Source: Symbiodinium natans
Lineage: Eukaryota; Sar; Dinophyceae; Suessiales; Symbiodiniaceae
Length of the DNA stretch: 64,000 nt
Reading direction: 5' to 3'
Assembly: GCA_905221605.1 (NCBI GenBank)
Contig: CAJNDS010002168.1
Coordinates: forward strand, 1,303,431 to 1,367,430
Below the pieces are notes generated by a model that did not search any database, was not told the DNA's origin, and saw only the letters and a list, made by a program, of their open reading frames with translations. Made by a program: the position numbers and the translations under genes. This document shows, in pieces, positions 1 through 13,000 of this stretch (position 1 is its first letter; each line of letters begins with the position of its first letter).

Positions 1-54
1 CCCTCAACCCTCAACCCTCAACCCTCAACCCTAAACCCTAAACCCTAAACCCTT
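1..54. repeat. CCCTCAA/CCCTAAA telomere-like array
   Basis: Four CCCTCAA units are followed by CCCTAAA units. This is the left-most of dozens of telomere-type tracts in the first 53 kb. It is probably the 3' part of an intron of the + strand gene, by analogy with the introns whose limits can be fixed. Confidence 0.9.
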
Positions 55-126
55 GGAGGATCCCCAATGGGTCCTCTTCAGATCACAAAAGCCACATAAG
101 CCTTAGCTCAGCCTTGACAAGCCCTA

Positions 127-288
127 CTTGGAGGTTCATGGGTTTAGGGTTTAGGGTTTGGGGGATTTAGGGTTTAGGGCTTAGGGCTTAGGGCTTAGGG
201 CTTAGCGTTTAGGGTTCAAAGGAAGGGTTATAAGTACCCAAGATGAGGTTATAACCAGCTATAGCTCTAGTTGCCTTGCCCATGAATC
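127..288. repeat. Inverted-repeat intron-like element (GGTTCATGGG family)
   Basis: CTTGGAGGTTCATGGG at 127-142 is matched by CCCATGAATCTCCAAG near 271-287, with one mismatch. TTTAGGG/CTTAGGG repeats fill the middle. The arrangement and sequence match the perfect inverted repeat at 1124-1243, so this is probably a second copy of one hairpin intron family. Confidence 0.6.
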
Positions 289-560
289 TCCAAGTAAGGG
301 TCTGGGCTGGGGTGTCGGAGGCCGCTCGAGTGAATCTGAGGCGTGGGGGTGGTCAACTCAAAAACGACGTCAATCCCACTCAAAACCATTCAATCCAGCT
401 CACTCTCGCACAATCCCAGTCAGTCAGACTCAGAACGACTCAAAACGACTCAAAACGACTCAAAATCACTGAGCCCTTGCGAGTCGCCCCGTTGTTAGTC
501 ACCACCGCAACCCCGCACAAATCAGGATTGGGAGCAAAGCAACAATCAAACTCAAAGAGG
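289..560. other. Spacer with short CTCAAAACGA-type repeats
   Basis: A spacer before a TTTAGGG array contains 10-11 bp units around CTCAAAACGA (about 355-470). A + frame of 96 codons crosses it but shows no recognisable family. It could hold an upstream exon, but I cannot support one. Confidence 0.4.
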
Positions 561-617
561 GTTTAGGGTTTAGGGTTTAGGGTTTAGGGTTTAGGGTTTA
601 GGGTTTAGGGTTTAGGG
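560..617. repeat. (TTTAGGG)n array
   Basis: About eight perfect TTTAGGG units. With the CCCCTCAA tract at 845-1066 it forms the TTTAGGG-start, CCC-end layout seen in the resolved introns. Confidence 0.9.
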
Positions 618-844
618 CAATAACAGCCAGAGACCGTCATTGAAGCTCTTTGAGGCTTTTTGGTTCCTTTCTATCCAGGGCTAGGGGGTGGGTAGGGGCT
701 GGGGGGCTGGGGGGGTACGAATCCAGGACCCCCAGTGGTACCCTTGCTCCCCTTTCTTTGGTGGCTTGAGTAAGTTTAGGTTCACTTCTAGACAACCGCT
801 TTAGACACAGGAAGGCTTCCCTTTTTCATTCCATGGTGCCGCGC

Positions 845-1066
845 TAAACCCTCAACCCTCAACCCCTCAACCCCTCAACCCCTCAACCCCTCAACCCCTC
901 AACCCCTCAACCCCTCTACCCCTCAACCCCTCAACCCCTCAACCCCTCAACCCCTCAACCCCTCAACCCCTCAACCCCTCAACCCCTCAACCCCTCAACC
1001 CCTCAACCCCTCAACCCCTCAACCCCTCAACCCCCTCAACCCCTCAACCCCCTAAACCCCTAAACC
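845..1066. repeat. (CCCCTCAA)n 8-bp variant array
   Basis: About 25 near-perfect 8-bp CCCCTCAA units. This is a homogenised variant of the telomere-type heptamer (extra C, A to C change) and grades into CCCCTAAA at its right end. Confidence 0.9.
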
Positions 1067-1123
1067 AAGGAACCGGTTCTTCGCCATGTTCGGAGGTACA
1101 TGTCGGGCTCTTCTCTCCCCCAA

Positions 1124-1243
1124 CCTGGAGGTTCATGGGTACTTGTATCCGTAACCAGTTCTAAGTCGACTTATAAAAACCTACGTAGGCGGATGTAAGG
1201 GAGTTCATAGTCTGGGGGTTATAAGTACCCATGAACCTCCAGG
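1124..1243. repeat. Perfect terminal-inverted-repeat intron-like element
   Basis: CCTGGAGGTTCATGGGTAC at 1124 onward is perfectly repeated in inverse at 1225-1243. The interior has no telomere repeat. The inner GT (..GGAG|GTTCATGG) and AG (..CCTCCAG|GG) would act as splice sites, so the element could be removed as a self-complementary intron of about 110 bp. Confidence 0.65.
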
Positions 1244-1446
1244 GAACATGTCAGACAGGTACAGTTCCCGTTGAATTTCTTTGGTTCTAGACACAGGTTT
1301 CTAGGGGTTCTAGCAACAGCTGAAACACCGTCCCGAACCCCAAACCCCAAACCCACACCCCAAACTCCAAACCCCAAACCCTAAACCCCAAACCCCAAAC
1401 CCCAAACCCCAAACCCTACTTTTCTTAGAGTGCCTTGCGTTGCCAG

Positions 1447-1481
1447 GTCGACTATGCCACATGGTTCGGCTGGCGTTACGA
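1447..1481 (+). CDS. Exon: GH81, VDYATWFG motif
   Basis: It encodes [11 protein letters not shown] plus the first two bases of Glu. It follows a CCCCAAA array and the acceptor TTGCCAG. The donor is GA|GCCC; phase 2 joins exon 1985 to give ..RYE-YIHGIQ.., as expected for GH81. A stop follows downstream in frame, so splicing is required. Confidence 0.7.
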
Positions 1482-4400
1482 GCCCTTCGTGCTCAACGTT
1501 TAGTTCAACCAAGGAGTCGGTTCAGGTTTAGGGTTTAGGGTTTAGGGTTTAGGGTTTAGGGTTTAGGGTTTAGGGTTTAGGGTTTAGGGTTTCGGGTTTC
1601 GGGTTTCGGGTTTCGGGTTTCGGGTTTCGGGTCTAGGGTTTAGGGTTGAGTAGGTTCAGGGTTCGGTTTGGGGGCTTCTGGTTTACGGTTTAGATTCCCG
1701 ATGGCTTAAAGGACCAGCCTTTTGTACCACCATGGGCTCAGGCATTGGGGCTTGGGGGCTCAGGGACGGGTCCAAATGCTGTCGTGGCCTCGCCAAGTAG
1801 CCAAGTCATGCAACGAAAGTCGCTGCGTTTGGAGGTCTTGGGCCTCAGAATCGTGCCCTCAGCAATGGCTTTTCTTCCGAGCTCTTACATTATAGACAAC
1901 AAAACCGAGCGTGAGCATGAACCTGGAAGTAAAGTCCCCAATGGACCCTGCAAGCCCTGAGCATACAACGCCAAGCGCGCCGAGGTACATCCACGGCATT
2001 CAGATGCTGCCTCTGACGCCCGCCCTGCTCCTTTCGCGCACGCCCGAGTTCTGCGCTCAGGCCGATCTGGTTGCGCCTGAAGTGCTTGCAGGGAAGTGCC
2101 TAAGCCCCTAAGCCCCTAAGCCCCGAAGCCCCTAAGCCCCTAAGCCCCTAAGCCCTAAGCCCCGAAGCCCCGAAGCCCCTAAGCCCCTAAGCCCCTAAGC
2201 CCCTAAGCCCCTAAGCCCCTAAGCCCCTAAGCCCCTAAGCCCCTAAGCCCCTAAGCCCTGGCAGGAGTGGAGCAACGTCCTCTCCCAGCTTGCGCTGCCC
2301 TCGACAGATCCATGGAGCTCGATCTTGCGCCCCGGCAGCATCCTTGAACTACTTTACAAACTTTTTTGGGGTTTTTGGGTTTTTGGGTTTAGGGTTTAGG
2401 GTTTAGGGTTTGGGGTTTTGGGTTTAGGGTTTAGGGTTTAGGGTTTCGCCTCTTTGTTTTGTTGCCCCTTGGGTGTTGGAGAAGTAAGTTAAGGGGTGGG
2501 GGGAGTTGTGGCAACTTGAGCCCTTCATGCTTGATTTTCATTTTGCAGTGTTGTTCAGCGAGAGCCCAATCCCCAACCCCTCTCTAGACCCCGCACACTC
2601 AAAGTACATGTTACGCGCATGTCGCAAGCACCCTTTCTATTTCTGCTTTGAATAAGAAGGTTGTTCCTGTTTAGGTAATTGCTAGAACCAAGCATCCCTG
2701 AGTACAAAAGGTTTCGGGTTTAGGGTTTAGGGTTTAGGGTTTCTGCCCATGCAGAGCTTTGGAGGGACTGGGCCCCACTGCAGGACTAGTGTCGCGGCGA
2801 TTTCTTGGAGCCCAATCGGGCCTAGTAAGCCCCTGAGCCCTGCACCTCACCTTTTTTTGTTGTAAAGGCTTGCGCGCGCTGCCTCAGGAAAGGAGGAAAG
2901 AGGGCCTCAAAAAAAGGGGGGGGGGGGGTCCCCTGGGAGCTTCCCAGGGGGGGTCCCAGGAAGGGTCCCAGGAAGGTTGCATGGCGGGCAGGAAGCCGAG
3001 GCGTACACCCTAAACCCTAAATCTCTACCATGTATATTTGAACCATATCGTTGAATTTCAGAATTTGGCCGCTTTGTTTTCAGAATTTGGCCGCTTTATT
3101 TTCAGAATTTGGGCAGTTTTTTGCTTTCTCAATGTTGTGGGATTCTCTGGGTGGGTGGGTGTTCTATCCGAGCCGTAAAAAAACTTAACCATGAAACTGC
3201 TCGACCCGTAGTGCTGAACCCTGAACCCTAAACCCTAAACCCTAAACCCTAAACCCTAAACCCTAAACCCTAAACCCTAAACCCTAAACCCTAAACCCTA
3301 AACCCTAAACCCTAAACCCTTGAAGCACGGAGGCTCACCGGTACGCTGGCCCTCGTGGACCCGGCAGAGGCCTACACCAGGCTGATGGACATCTCAGACG
3401 ACTCTTTTCCGCTTGGCTGGTTTAGGGTTTAGGGTTTAGGGCTTAGGTTTAGGGTTTAGGGTTTAGGGTTTAGGGTTTAGGGTTTAGGGTTTAGGGTTTA
3501 GGGTTTAGGGTTTAGGGTTCAGGGTTCAGGGTTCAGGGTTTGGGGTTTAGGGTTTGGGGTTTTAGGGTTTATTGTTTAGGGTTTGGGTTTAGGGTTTGGG
3601 GTTTAGGGCTCTTAGTAGGGAAGGAGGGAGTGAGGTACCCTCTATACTCCCTTACATTGTCCGGGGACCCAATTCCTTCTTTCCCTACTACGAACCAAGG
3701 GGTTGGTGTTGCTCTTGTAAGGTTTAGGGTTTAGGGTTTAGGGGTTTAGGGGTTTAGGGGTTTAGGGTTTAGGGTTTAGGGTTTAGGGTTCACGTATTCC
3801 CTTCCTCAGGCTTGCTAAGGGCCGATTCGAGCTTACTGAGAATAAGGGGGAACAAACTTTTGGCTTCAGCTTGGCCCTAAACCCAAAACTTCAGGGTCTC
3901 AGGTGCATCCCAGCAACCTCATTCCTTATGGGCTCTATGTCGCCTTAAACATGAGCCCTCAACCCTAAACCCTAAACCCTAAACCCTAAACCCTAAACCC
4001 TAAACCCTAAACCCTAAACCCTAAACCCTAAACCCTAAACCCTAAACCCTAAACCCTAAACCCCCAGCATTCGCCCCTGCGAGCCATACTTCCTGTGAAG
4101 AGAGCCCAGGATTTCATGGACGACGGCCTCACCAAGGCTTGCGGCCCCCAAAACTCAAAGGGGGGGGGGGGGGTTTGCGGCACTAGGGTTCAGGGTTTAG
4201 GGTTTTGGGCTTAGAGTTCCACAGGGAAGTGACCTATTTGGGGGGCGTACGCTATTAAGGGTACCTTGTTTGGGAGTCGATGCTATCGCCCCCCTATTAT
4301 CGTCAACGCAAACAACACAAGGAAGATTCTTTGTTTTGAAAGGGCTTACCTTTGAGGATTCTCCTCTCCGTTGTGAATGTTCTTTTTGCCACCCCACCCC

Positions 4401-6965
4401 CCCAACCCCCACCCCCCCAACCCCCCCAAAAGTGCCAAGATTGTCTCCTTCCAACCATATATGGTCAGTGCTCAAAATGATGGGACGATAATTTGGAGAA
4501 TCCACCGTAATTATATGTATAGTGATATACCTATACATCATACTACCCAATTCTACTGGAGAAGGGCCCTGCATTACCGCTTCAAGTAAAGAGGAGTTGT
4601 CAGCAGGACCACGTACTTACTTTTTTGGGAATGCGCCTTAACCCACGTTTTTTTTGGGAAGGGGGCGGAGCTTGAATTGTTGGGTGATACCTTCAAACCA
4701 CAAATCGCAGTCTCAAGAGCAGTTAAACCCTATAAACCCCATAAACCCTATAAACCCTATAAACCCTATAAACCCTATAAACCCTATAAACCCTATAAAC
4801 CCTATAAACCCTATAAACCCTATAAACCCTATAAACCCTATAAACCCTATAAACCCTAGAAACCCTTGAAACGCTAGAAACCCTATAAACCCTATACAGC
4901 CAAACCCTCTAAACCCTATAAACCCTATAAACACTATCAACCCTGCAAACCCTTTAAACCCTACAAACCCTATAAACCCTAAACACTAAGAGGCCAGCAG
5001 ATTCAGCAGGCGGTGGCCCCAACATGCAACTGGCAGAGCCCTGTACATTGGGATGATCCCCCCTGAAACTAACAGTAGGGAACCCTAAACCCTAAACCCT
5101 ACACCCTAAACCCTAAACCCTTAACCCTAAACCCTAAACCCTAACCGGCCTTAATAGAGATTATAGTACCCCCGGTTATAATCCCCATTAAGGACTGGAG
5201 AACATCCCAACCTATACACCCTAAACCCCTTAAGTCAGTGCTCTCCGACAAGCAGCGACTGCATTCTCAGGCAGAGTGGCCAACCAGCACCGGCAAAACT
5301 CTATGTCGAAACCGTGAGGGTTTAGGGTTTAGGGTTTAGGGTTTAGGGTTTAGGGTTTAGGGTTTAGGGTTTAGGGTTTAGGGTTTAGGGTTTAGCGTTT
5401 CGGCTTGGTTGTTCTCGATTCGCAGCCGTTTTCGGTACCCTAAGCACCACCACCGCAATAGCCTCAGGGACTCCCCCCCCCCTGTCAGAAAGCCCTGGTG
5501 AACCCGCGTTGAGGGTTTAGGGTTTAGGGTTGACCTCTTAAATCGCCTCTTCCGCCCGCTGACATGTTTGGCAGGTCTGGGCCCTGTATTGGGCGGCCAC
5601 AGCCAGCGCCGGGACACCCGCCGCCAGCACGACCGCCGGAAGCACAACCGCCGCCGGCACGACCGCCGCCGGCACGACCGCCGCCGGCACAACTGCCTCG
5701 ACCACTGTCAACACGGGGTCCACGCCCCGTTGCCTGAAACTAAGGGGTTCAGGGCACCCCAGTACCCTTAACTTTGCCCGAAAAGCCCGAAGCCCCTCTA
5801 GAGCCTTTCAAACTTGTAAGCACTAAAAGCCCTAGCCCTGTAGTTAAGAAATAAACCATGTGCGACCTAAGTCCTATACACCAACACCCTATGTGAACCC
5901 TCTAAGCACTAAACCCTATAAACCCTAAAACCTCTAAACTCTATAGACTCCAAAACGTATATATATATATATATATATATACATAAGGCCTGAACCCTGT
6001 CAAACCTAAACACTGTAGAACCTAAATCCCTAAACCAAATACCCGGAACCCGAGAGGTTTTAGGGGTTTCGGGTTTGGGCTTGGAAGTTTTGGGTTTCCT
6101 ACGGTAATTCCACGGTGGTCATGGGGTATGTAACAAGATTACATGGTATAAAGGGGATGCAGGGTAGAATGGGATAAGAATAGGTATGAGGAACCCTAAA
6201 CCCTAAACCCTAAACCCTAAACCCTAAACCCTAAACCCTAAACCCTAAACCCTAAACCCTAAACCCTAAACCCTAAACCCTAAACCCTAAACCCTAAACC
6301 CTAAACCCTAAACCCCCTAAAAACCCTAAACCCTAACCCCGAAACCCTAACCCCTAACCCCTAAACCCTAAACCCTAAACCCTAAACCCTAAACCCTAAA
6401 CCCTAAACCCTAAACCCTAAACCCTAAACCCTAAACCCTAAACCCTAAACCCAAAGAAAAGGAAAGATGTAAAAAAAAGCTAAAAAGAGATTAGGGTTGA
6501 GATTGCTTGAGAGAGTTTAGGAAGTTGAGGCCTTAGGGCCGCCACGAGGCCTTTACACATGAGCCAGTTTAGGGTTTAGGGTTTAGGGTTTAGGGTTTAG
6601 GGTTTAGGGTTAGGGTTTCCAGTAGCCCCAGGTGGTTCTGTAGCTTTCCTATCCTGCATGACACGCAGGCGAAAGCTCTTCAAATGCCCCAAATCTGTCG
6701 TGGCCACTTGAGGTCCTTCCTTGCACCGACCACAACGACCACCACGACGACTCCAACCACAACCACCACCACGACGACAACCACTGTCGCAGGGCCCCTC
6801 GGTTGCTTATTATATATGTATATATGTATATTAGTTGTTTATATATATATACACACCTTTATTTATGTAGTTGTTTTTTTACATATATATATATTTATTT
6901 ATGTATATCTTTATTTATTGTGCATTTGTTTACGTATGTATGTCTATCTATCGGTCTGCCTGTCG

Positions 6966-7004
<39 letters not shown>

Positions 7005-10000
7005 CATACGTAGCATAGTGTGTACCACACCGCAAATCCTTATACATTATATATCGATAGTTTGTATGCATACTTATCAATCTATCTATATATATATATG
7101 TATATTTATGTATATATATATAGGTTTCAAGTGCTAAGCCAAAGCCAAACTCGAGCTGTTATTGGGGTAGGTATATTTTTGAAGCTCTGGGCCTGAATCC
7201 CTATATAACCCTATTGGCCCACACACATATACATATATACATATATATATGTATATAGATATGGATGGATGTATGTATACATACATATATATGTATGTAC
7301 ATATATATATATATGTATACAGATATATATATATATATATATATATGTTATTGTTGATAAGCCCCACCCCTATTACAGGAGATACCCTAAACCCTAAACC
7401 CTCAGCCCCCAAACCAAAACCCTAAACCCGAGCGATCCACGCCCTCCGGCCCAAGGACCACGAGAACGCCCTTCCCGGAAGTCAACTTGGCCTTGGAACG
7501 GCGTACGGCTACTGGGACCAGATAGGTTTAGGGCCTGTCAGGTTTAGGGTTTAGGGCCTTTAGGGTCGAAAAAAAGGGTTTAGGGCTTTAGTGTCTAGGG
7601 TTAGGGTCCAGGCCTCAGAGGTAGGAATACCTACTATAGTAAACGTGCGCTCTTTTACTTTGTAGGAGCTTCAAATACATTAACGGGAGAGAGAGAGAGG
7701 GAGCGAGAGAGAGAGAGAGAGAGAGAGCGATAGAGATATATGGTCACCCCCCTCCCCCTGACCTACCTCTCATGTATGTTCTCCTCTTTTGCAGATATAT
7801 ACTCTGCTCGAGACTTCTTGAAATCACCGCACGTACCGTTCGTTCTGGTATTAATCATAGGTATGCTTGCTTCTGCAATCTAAATATCTTATGTGCCATG
7901 TTTTCGATATACGATACTCAGCACGATTATTATGGCATTTACGGCACTTTCAGCCCTTGGATATGCCTAAAACCACAGTTTTCAGCTTGTTTCTTAAATA
8001 ATCTTTATCCTCATAATTTAATTCAATGTGTCTATAATTGCTACATATTCCGTATGTGTTTTACTTTTTTTGGAGCCGGAATAGCCATTGATGCCAACAC
8101 TGGACATGAATACTTGCCATTTTTCACTTTAACATCCCTATATCTTCAAGATCCCCACGTACGGACGTGCGCTTTATCATCTCTGCCATCTCGGAAGCAC
8201 CGTGTAAAAACCAGAGTCTGCAGGAGCTGTCACCCCTCAAATGAACCCAAGCATTGCGTCCAGCATGGTGCCTGTGACAGTCCCGAGATTCCTAGTGTAT
8301 ACATTATCGAATGCATGTATTTTATGGGGGGGGGGGGTTTACGACAATAAGGGACCCTTAATCTAGACCTCCAAATAGTAGGAGCCTCTTATAATAAGGA
8401 CCCCAATAAGGAACCCTAATTTTGGAAACCCCTCATAGTAAATAGCATAGGTAGCTCAAGTCTGGCCACATAATTAAGGCAATTAGCCCGTGCACGTGGT
8501 AGCCTTCCTTCTAAGAACTCGGGACTGAGCAGGTAACCTTGAACCTTTTTTGTTATTCAGCCCCCAAGATAATAGTTCAGTACCGGTAAAAGGCTTCATG
8601 TTGGTCATTTTTCCGTCAGCAAACAGACGCAGCGCAGACTCGATATCGACACGTTTAGGGATTCGGGTTTAGGGCTTCGGGCTCCGGGTTTAGGGTTTAG
8701 GCACACTGTGAGCAGAGAACATTTATTTATCTGTTGCCTTGCCATGTAGCTTTCTGTTTTTTTGTCCGCTACAGAAGAATCCCCTCAGGGCCCAGACCAT
8801 GTCTTTGTGTAACTCAGAGAGGCGTGGCCCCGGTGGCGACTGGCAGAATTTTGAAGAGCGTATCTTCTAGGAATATTCTGGCTCGGAGCCAACCAAACCC
8901 TAAACCCTAAACCCTAAACCCTAAACCCTAAACCCTAAACCCTAAACCCTAAACCCTAAACCCTAAGCCCTAAGCCCTAAGCCCTAAGCCCTAAGCCCTA
9001 AGCCCTAAGCCCTAAACCCTAAACCCTAAGCCTAAGCCCTAAACCCTAAACCTTATATAAACCGTTGAGAAGCAATCAGCCGATGTGCTCCACGAGCCGA
9101 GGAAGCTTCTAGCGAGGCACCCACCTTCACCTCAATGCATGCCGTTGACGGCCTGTGGCCTGGCCCAAGAGACTTAGCGCTTAAGGTTTTTTAGGGTTTA
9201 GGTTTAGGGTTTAGGGTTCAGGGTTCAGGGTTTAGGGTTTCGGGTTCAGGGTTAGGGTTTAGGGTTTAGGGTTTAGGGTTTAGGGTTTAGGGTTTAGGGT
9301 TTAGGGTTTAGGGTTTAGGGTTTAGGGTTAGGAAACCTTTAACCTTTTTGGCCACATATAGACTCCTAGTACATATAACAAGTTGACCTTTTTCGGGCCA
9401 GGGTATTCAGCCCCGAATGAGAAGAGAGCCGATGCCTAGCTTTTCTTGGGAGGTTTAGGGTTTAGGCTTTAGGGGTTTGAAGGTTTAGGGGTTTGAAGGT
9501 TTAGGGTTTAGGGTTTAGGGTTGAGGGTTTAGGGGTTTGAAGGTTTGGGGTTTAGGGTTGGAGGTTTAGGGTTTAGGGGCTTGAAGGTCTAGGGTTTCGG
9601 ATTTTTCGGTGGGGTTCGGGCTTGGGGTTGGGAGCAAAGAAAGAGCACATCTGTTGGGAGGGGGAGGGAGAGGGGGTTTAGGGATTTTGGAGGGTTTGGG
9701 GAGGGGGCCTCAGGATTGCAGGATGTGGTTGATTTAGAGGGCTTTTTCGGGTGTAGGTTTAAAAGGCTTAGGCTTCCTAGAAATGTAGAGCTCTCAGCAA
9801 ACCCTAAACCCTAAACCCTAAACCCTAAACCCTAAACCCTAAACCCTAAACCCTAAACCCTAAACCCTAAACCCTAAACCCTAAACCCTAAACCCTAAAC
9901 CCTAAACCCTACACCCGTAGGCTCTAAGGCAGCCAGGATCTCATGGTTCTCTCGGTGACTCGATAGGGAATATACCGATGTATTGTTCTGCGAAGGAGGT

Positions 10001-13000
10001 CCATAGCTCAAGGCCAGGATCTTGGGGGTTTCAAGGATCTTCGGGTTTAGGGTTTAGGATTTAGGGTTTAGGGTTTAGGGTTGAGGGTTTGGGGTTTAGG
10101 GTTTAGGGTTCAGGGTTTAGGGTGGATCTCCTACTTGAGTAGGTTCGTGGGTTGGTAGAAGTAGGGTTTATAAGAGCCCCCCCCCCAAAAAAAAAACATA
10201 AACAAAAACGGTAGGGTTAATAACCACTTGAGTTACCCTACTTACAAGCCAGTTCGAACTACCCGAGCCCCCCCAAACCCAAAAGAATGATGAGGGTTGA
10301 GGTTATCAACTTACGGTTTAGGGTTTGGGAGAACTACCCAAGCTCATCAAGAAGAGTCATGCGGATGCAGGTTTGCAACGCGCTGGAGCCCGGCTGCCGA
10401 GGTTCCGGCTGTTGCAGAAAGTTTAGGGTTGAGGAGGGTTTAGTTTGTGGGGGGTCCAAGGGTAGCTACATGGGCTTGGGTTTTGTAGGGCATATAAGGG
10501 GGCGGGGGGGGGGGGGGGGGGGGGGGGGTTAGGGTTTACAAGGGTCTAGGGTTTAGGGTTTAGAGCTTAGGGTTTGGGGTTTAGGATTTAGGGTGTAGTG
10601 TTTAGGGTTGAGGGGGTTGGGTAGAGAGCGCAGCCTGAACTCTGAAAGTGAGGGTTTAGGGTTTTGGAAACCTCGGGCCCTGAAATTAGGATGCTGCTCA
10701 GGCTGATAGGGCTAGCCCAAAGCCCTAAAACCGAGAAACATACAAGACCCAGAAGGCCAAAGCCCGAAGCCCAAAACCCAACAACCCAAAAAAGACCCAA
10801 TAATGCCATACCCAAAAAACCTGACACCTCAAGCCCCCAAACCCTAAAGGTTTAGGGTATAGGGTTTAGGGCTAGGGTTTAGGGCTAAGGGTATAGGGTT
10901 TAGGGTTTAGGGCAAAGCGTAAACACCCAATACCGCTTTCACCAGGATGCGGTGCCCTGGCTTGCGGTCGAGCTGGATGCCATCTACGAGCTGTCCTTCA
11001 TTGCCGCTTGGCAAGGGACTCCGGGGGGGGGGGGGGGGGGCTGAACCCTAAACCCTAAACCTAAACCCTAAACCCTTGAGGGCTGTTCTAGGCTATCTAT
11101 GCGCCCTTTCTGCGTCTCAGCTATATGGTCTCTTCCTTGCAGTTTAGGGCACAAACAGGTGGATAGTTTAGATCAACACCCATCTGGGGCCGAAAAGTGA
11201 GACGACTTAATTAGACTCTGAGACATTGCGCAGCGACCTGGTGCCAAGGTCTGCGCCAGTAGGTCTGCAGCCAGACTTGTGTATCGAAGTTCCACAGAAG
11301 GGCCTCCTAAGCCCTAAAGCCCTAAAGCCCTAAACCCAAACCCTAAACCCCAAACCCTAAACCCCAAAACCTGAAACCTTAAACCCCTAAACCCTAAACC
11401 TTAAACCCTAAACCCGAAACCCCAAAGCCTTCGAAGCTTCCGCAGGTGGTTGTGTGGCAGGAGTTCCACCCCACCGGCTACGACATTCAAACCAAGGCAC
11501 GGCGTGAGAGAAACATGGTTTAGGGTTTTAGGGTTTAGGATGCAGTCCCAAACCCTGAACCCTAAACCCGTAGTGGAGCTGCATTCCGAACTCTGATGGG
11601 GTCCGACTATGAGCGCAGACGCTACGGTAGCGTATCCTTTTCTTGATACTTCTTTTTTTGTATAATTTCCATTTATAGTTCCCCAAACAGGAACCGTTTG
11701 GGGTCCTCTCCTCAGAAAAAAAAAGTGTCACGCGCTTGGCCAGATGGGTGTCACGCGCTTCGGGCCTGTGGTCTCCCATGGTCTCCGATCATGAACACAA
11801 TTGGGCCATTGGGGCCGGGCGGGTGTCATGCGCTCGCGCCTGCGGTCTCCCATGGTCTCCGACCATGAGCACAATTGGGGCCAATTGGGGCCGGGTGGGT
11901 GTCACGCGCTTCGGGCCTGTGATCTTCCATGGTCTCCGATCATGAGCACAATTGGGGCCAATTGGGGCCGGGTGGGTGTCACGCGCTTCGGGCCTGTAAT
12001 CCGATCATGAGCCAGGCGGGTGTCACGCGCTCGAGCCTGTGGTCGCGGGCGGGTGTCACTGAGAGGGTTTCACGCGCTTGGATTCGTGGTCTCCCGTGGT
12101 CTCCGACCATGAGCGCAATGGGGCCAGACGGGTGTCGCGCGGTTCGGGTCCGTGGTGGCGCGAGCGCAATCTCGGCGGGTGTCACGCGGTCCGGGTTCAT
12201 GGTCTCCCGTGGTCCGATCATGGGGCTGGCGGGCGTCACGCGGCCCGGCTCCGTGATCTTCAATGTCTCCGATCATGAGCGACAGGGGTTGGGAGGGTGT
12301 CGCGCTTGGGTCCGTGGATTTCCGTGGTCTCCGATCATGAGCGCAGTGGGGCTGGGCGGGTGTCACGCTGTTCGGGTCCGTGGTTTCCCATGGACTCCGA
12401 TCATGAGCAACAAGCTTGGGAGGGTGTCACGCGCTTGGTTCGCGGTTTCCCGGCTTCTCCCATCGTGAGCCCAATGGGGCTGATCCGGCTCCGTGGTCTC
12501 CCATGATCTCTGATCATGAGCGACAGGGGTTGAGAGGGTGTCACGCGCTTGGATTCGTGGTCTCGCATGGTCTCCTATCATGCGCGGTTGTGAGTGGCAG
12601 GGGTTGGAGGGTGTCACGCGCTTGATGGTCTCCCATGGATAATCGGAGGGTGTCACGCGCTTGGGTCCGTGGTCTCCCATGGTCTCTGAGCAGGCTGGGC
12701 GGGCGTCACGCGGTCCGGTCGCGGTCTGTCACGGTGTCCGATCATGAGCGACAGGGGTTGAGAGGGTGTCACGCGCTTGGGTTCGTGGTCTCCCAACATC
12801 TCCGATCATGAGCGCAATGGGGCCGCCGTGGTGAGCTACAGGCATTGGGAGGGTGTTCGCACGTGTGGGCCCGCGGTCTCCCACGGTCTCCGATCATGAG
12901 CGCAACGGGGCAGGCGGGTGTCACGCGGTCCGGGTCCGTGGTCTCCCGTGATCTCCGATCATGAGCGACAGGGGTTGAGAGGGTGTCACGCGCTTGGATT

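Larger units (their letters stand above)
4137..5574. other. Intron with CCCTATAAA array, hairpin and telomere tracts
   Basis: It contains a poly-G run (4160-4171), C-rich CCCCCCAACC sequence (4390-4430), the nonamer array at 4723-4985, CCCTAAA tracts (5080-5145), the hairpin at 5149-5211 and TTTAGGG at 5318-5395. A spacer at 5235-5315 is open in + frames, but the phase of the flanking exons does not need it. Confidence 0.55.

Noticed and set aside
5235-5315. Exon reading [20 protein letters not shown]
   Set aside because: The flanking GH81 exons (..DDGLTK and VWALYWAA..) join directly in phase 0, so this spacer is not needed.
11528-12680. Overlapping open frames of 69-179 codons on both strands
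   Set aside because: They follow the 65-75-bp minisatellite, shift frame with unit length and match no family.
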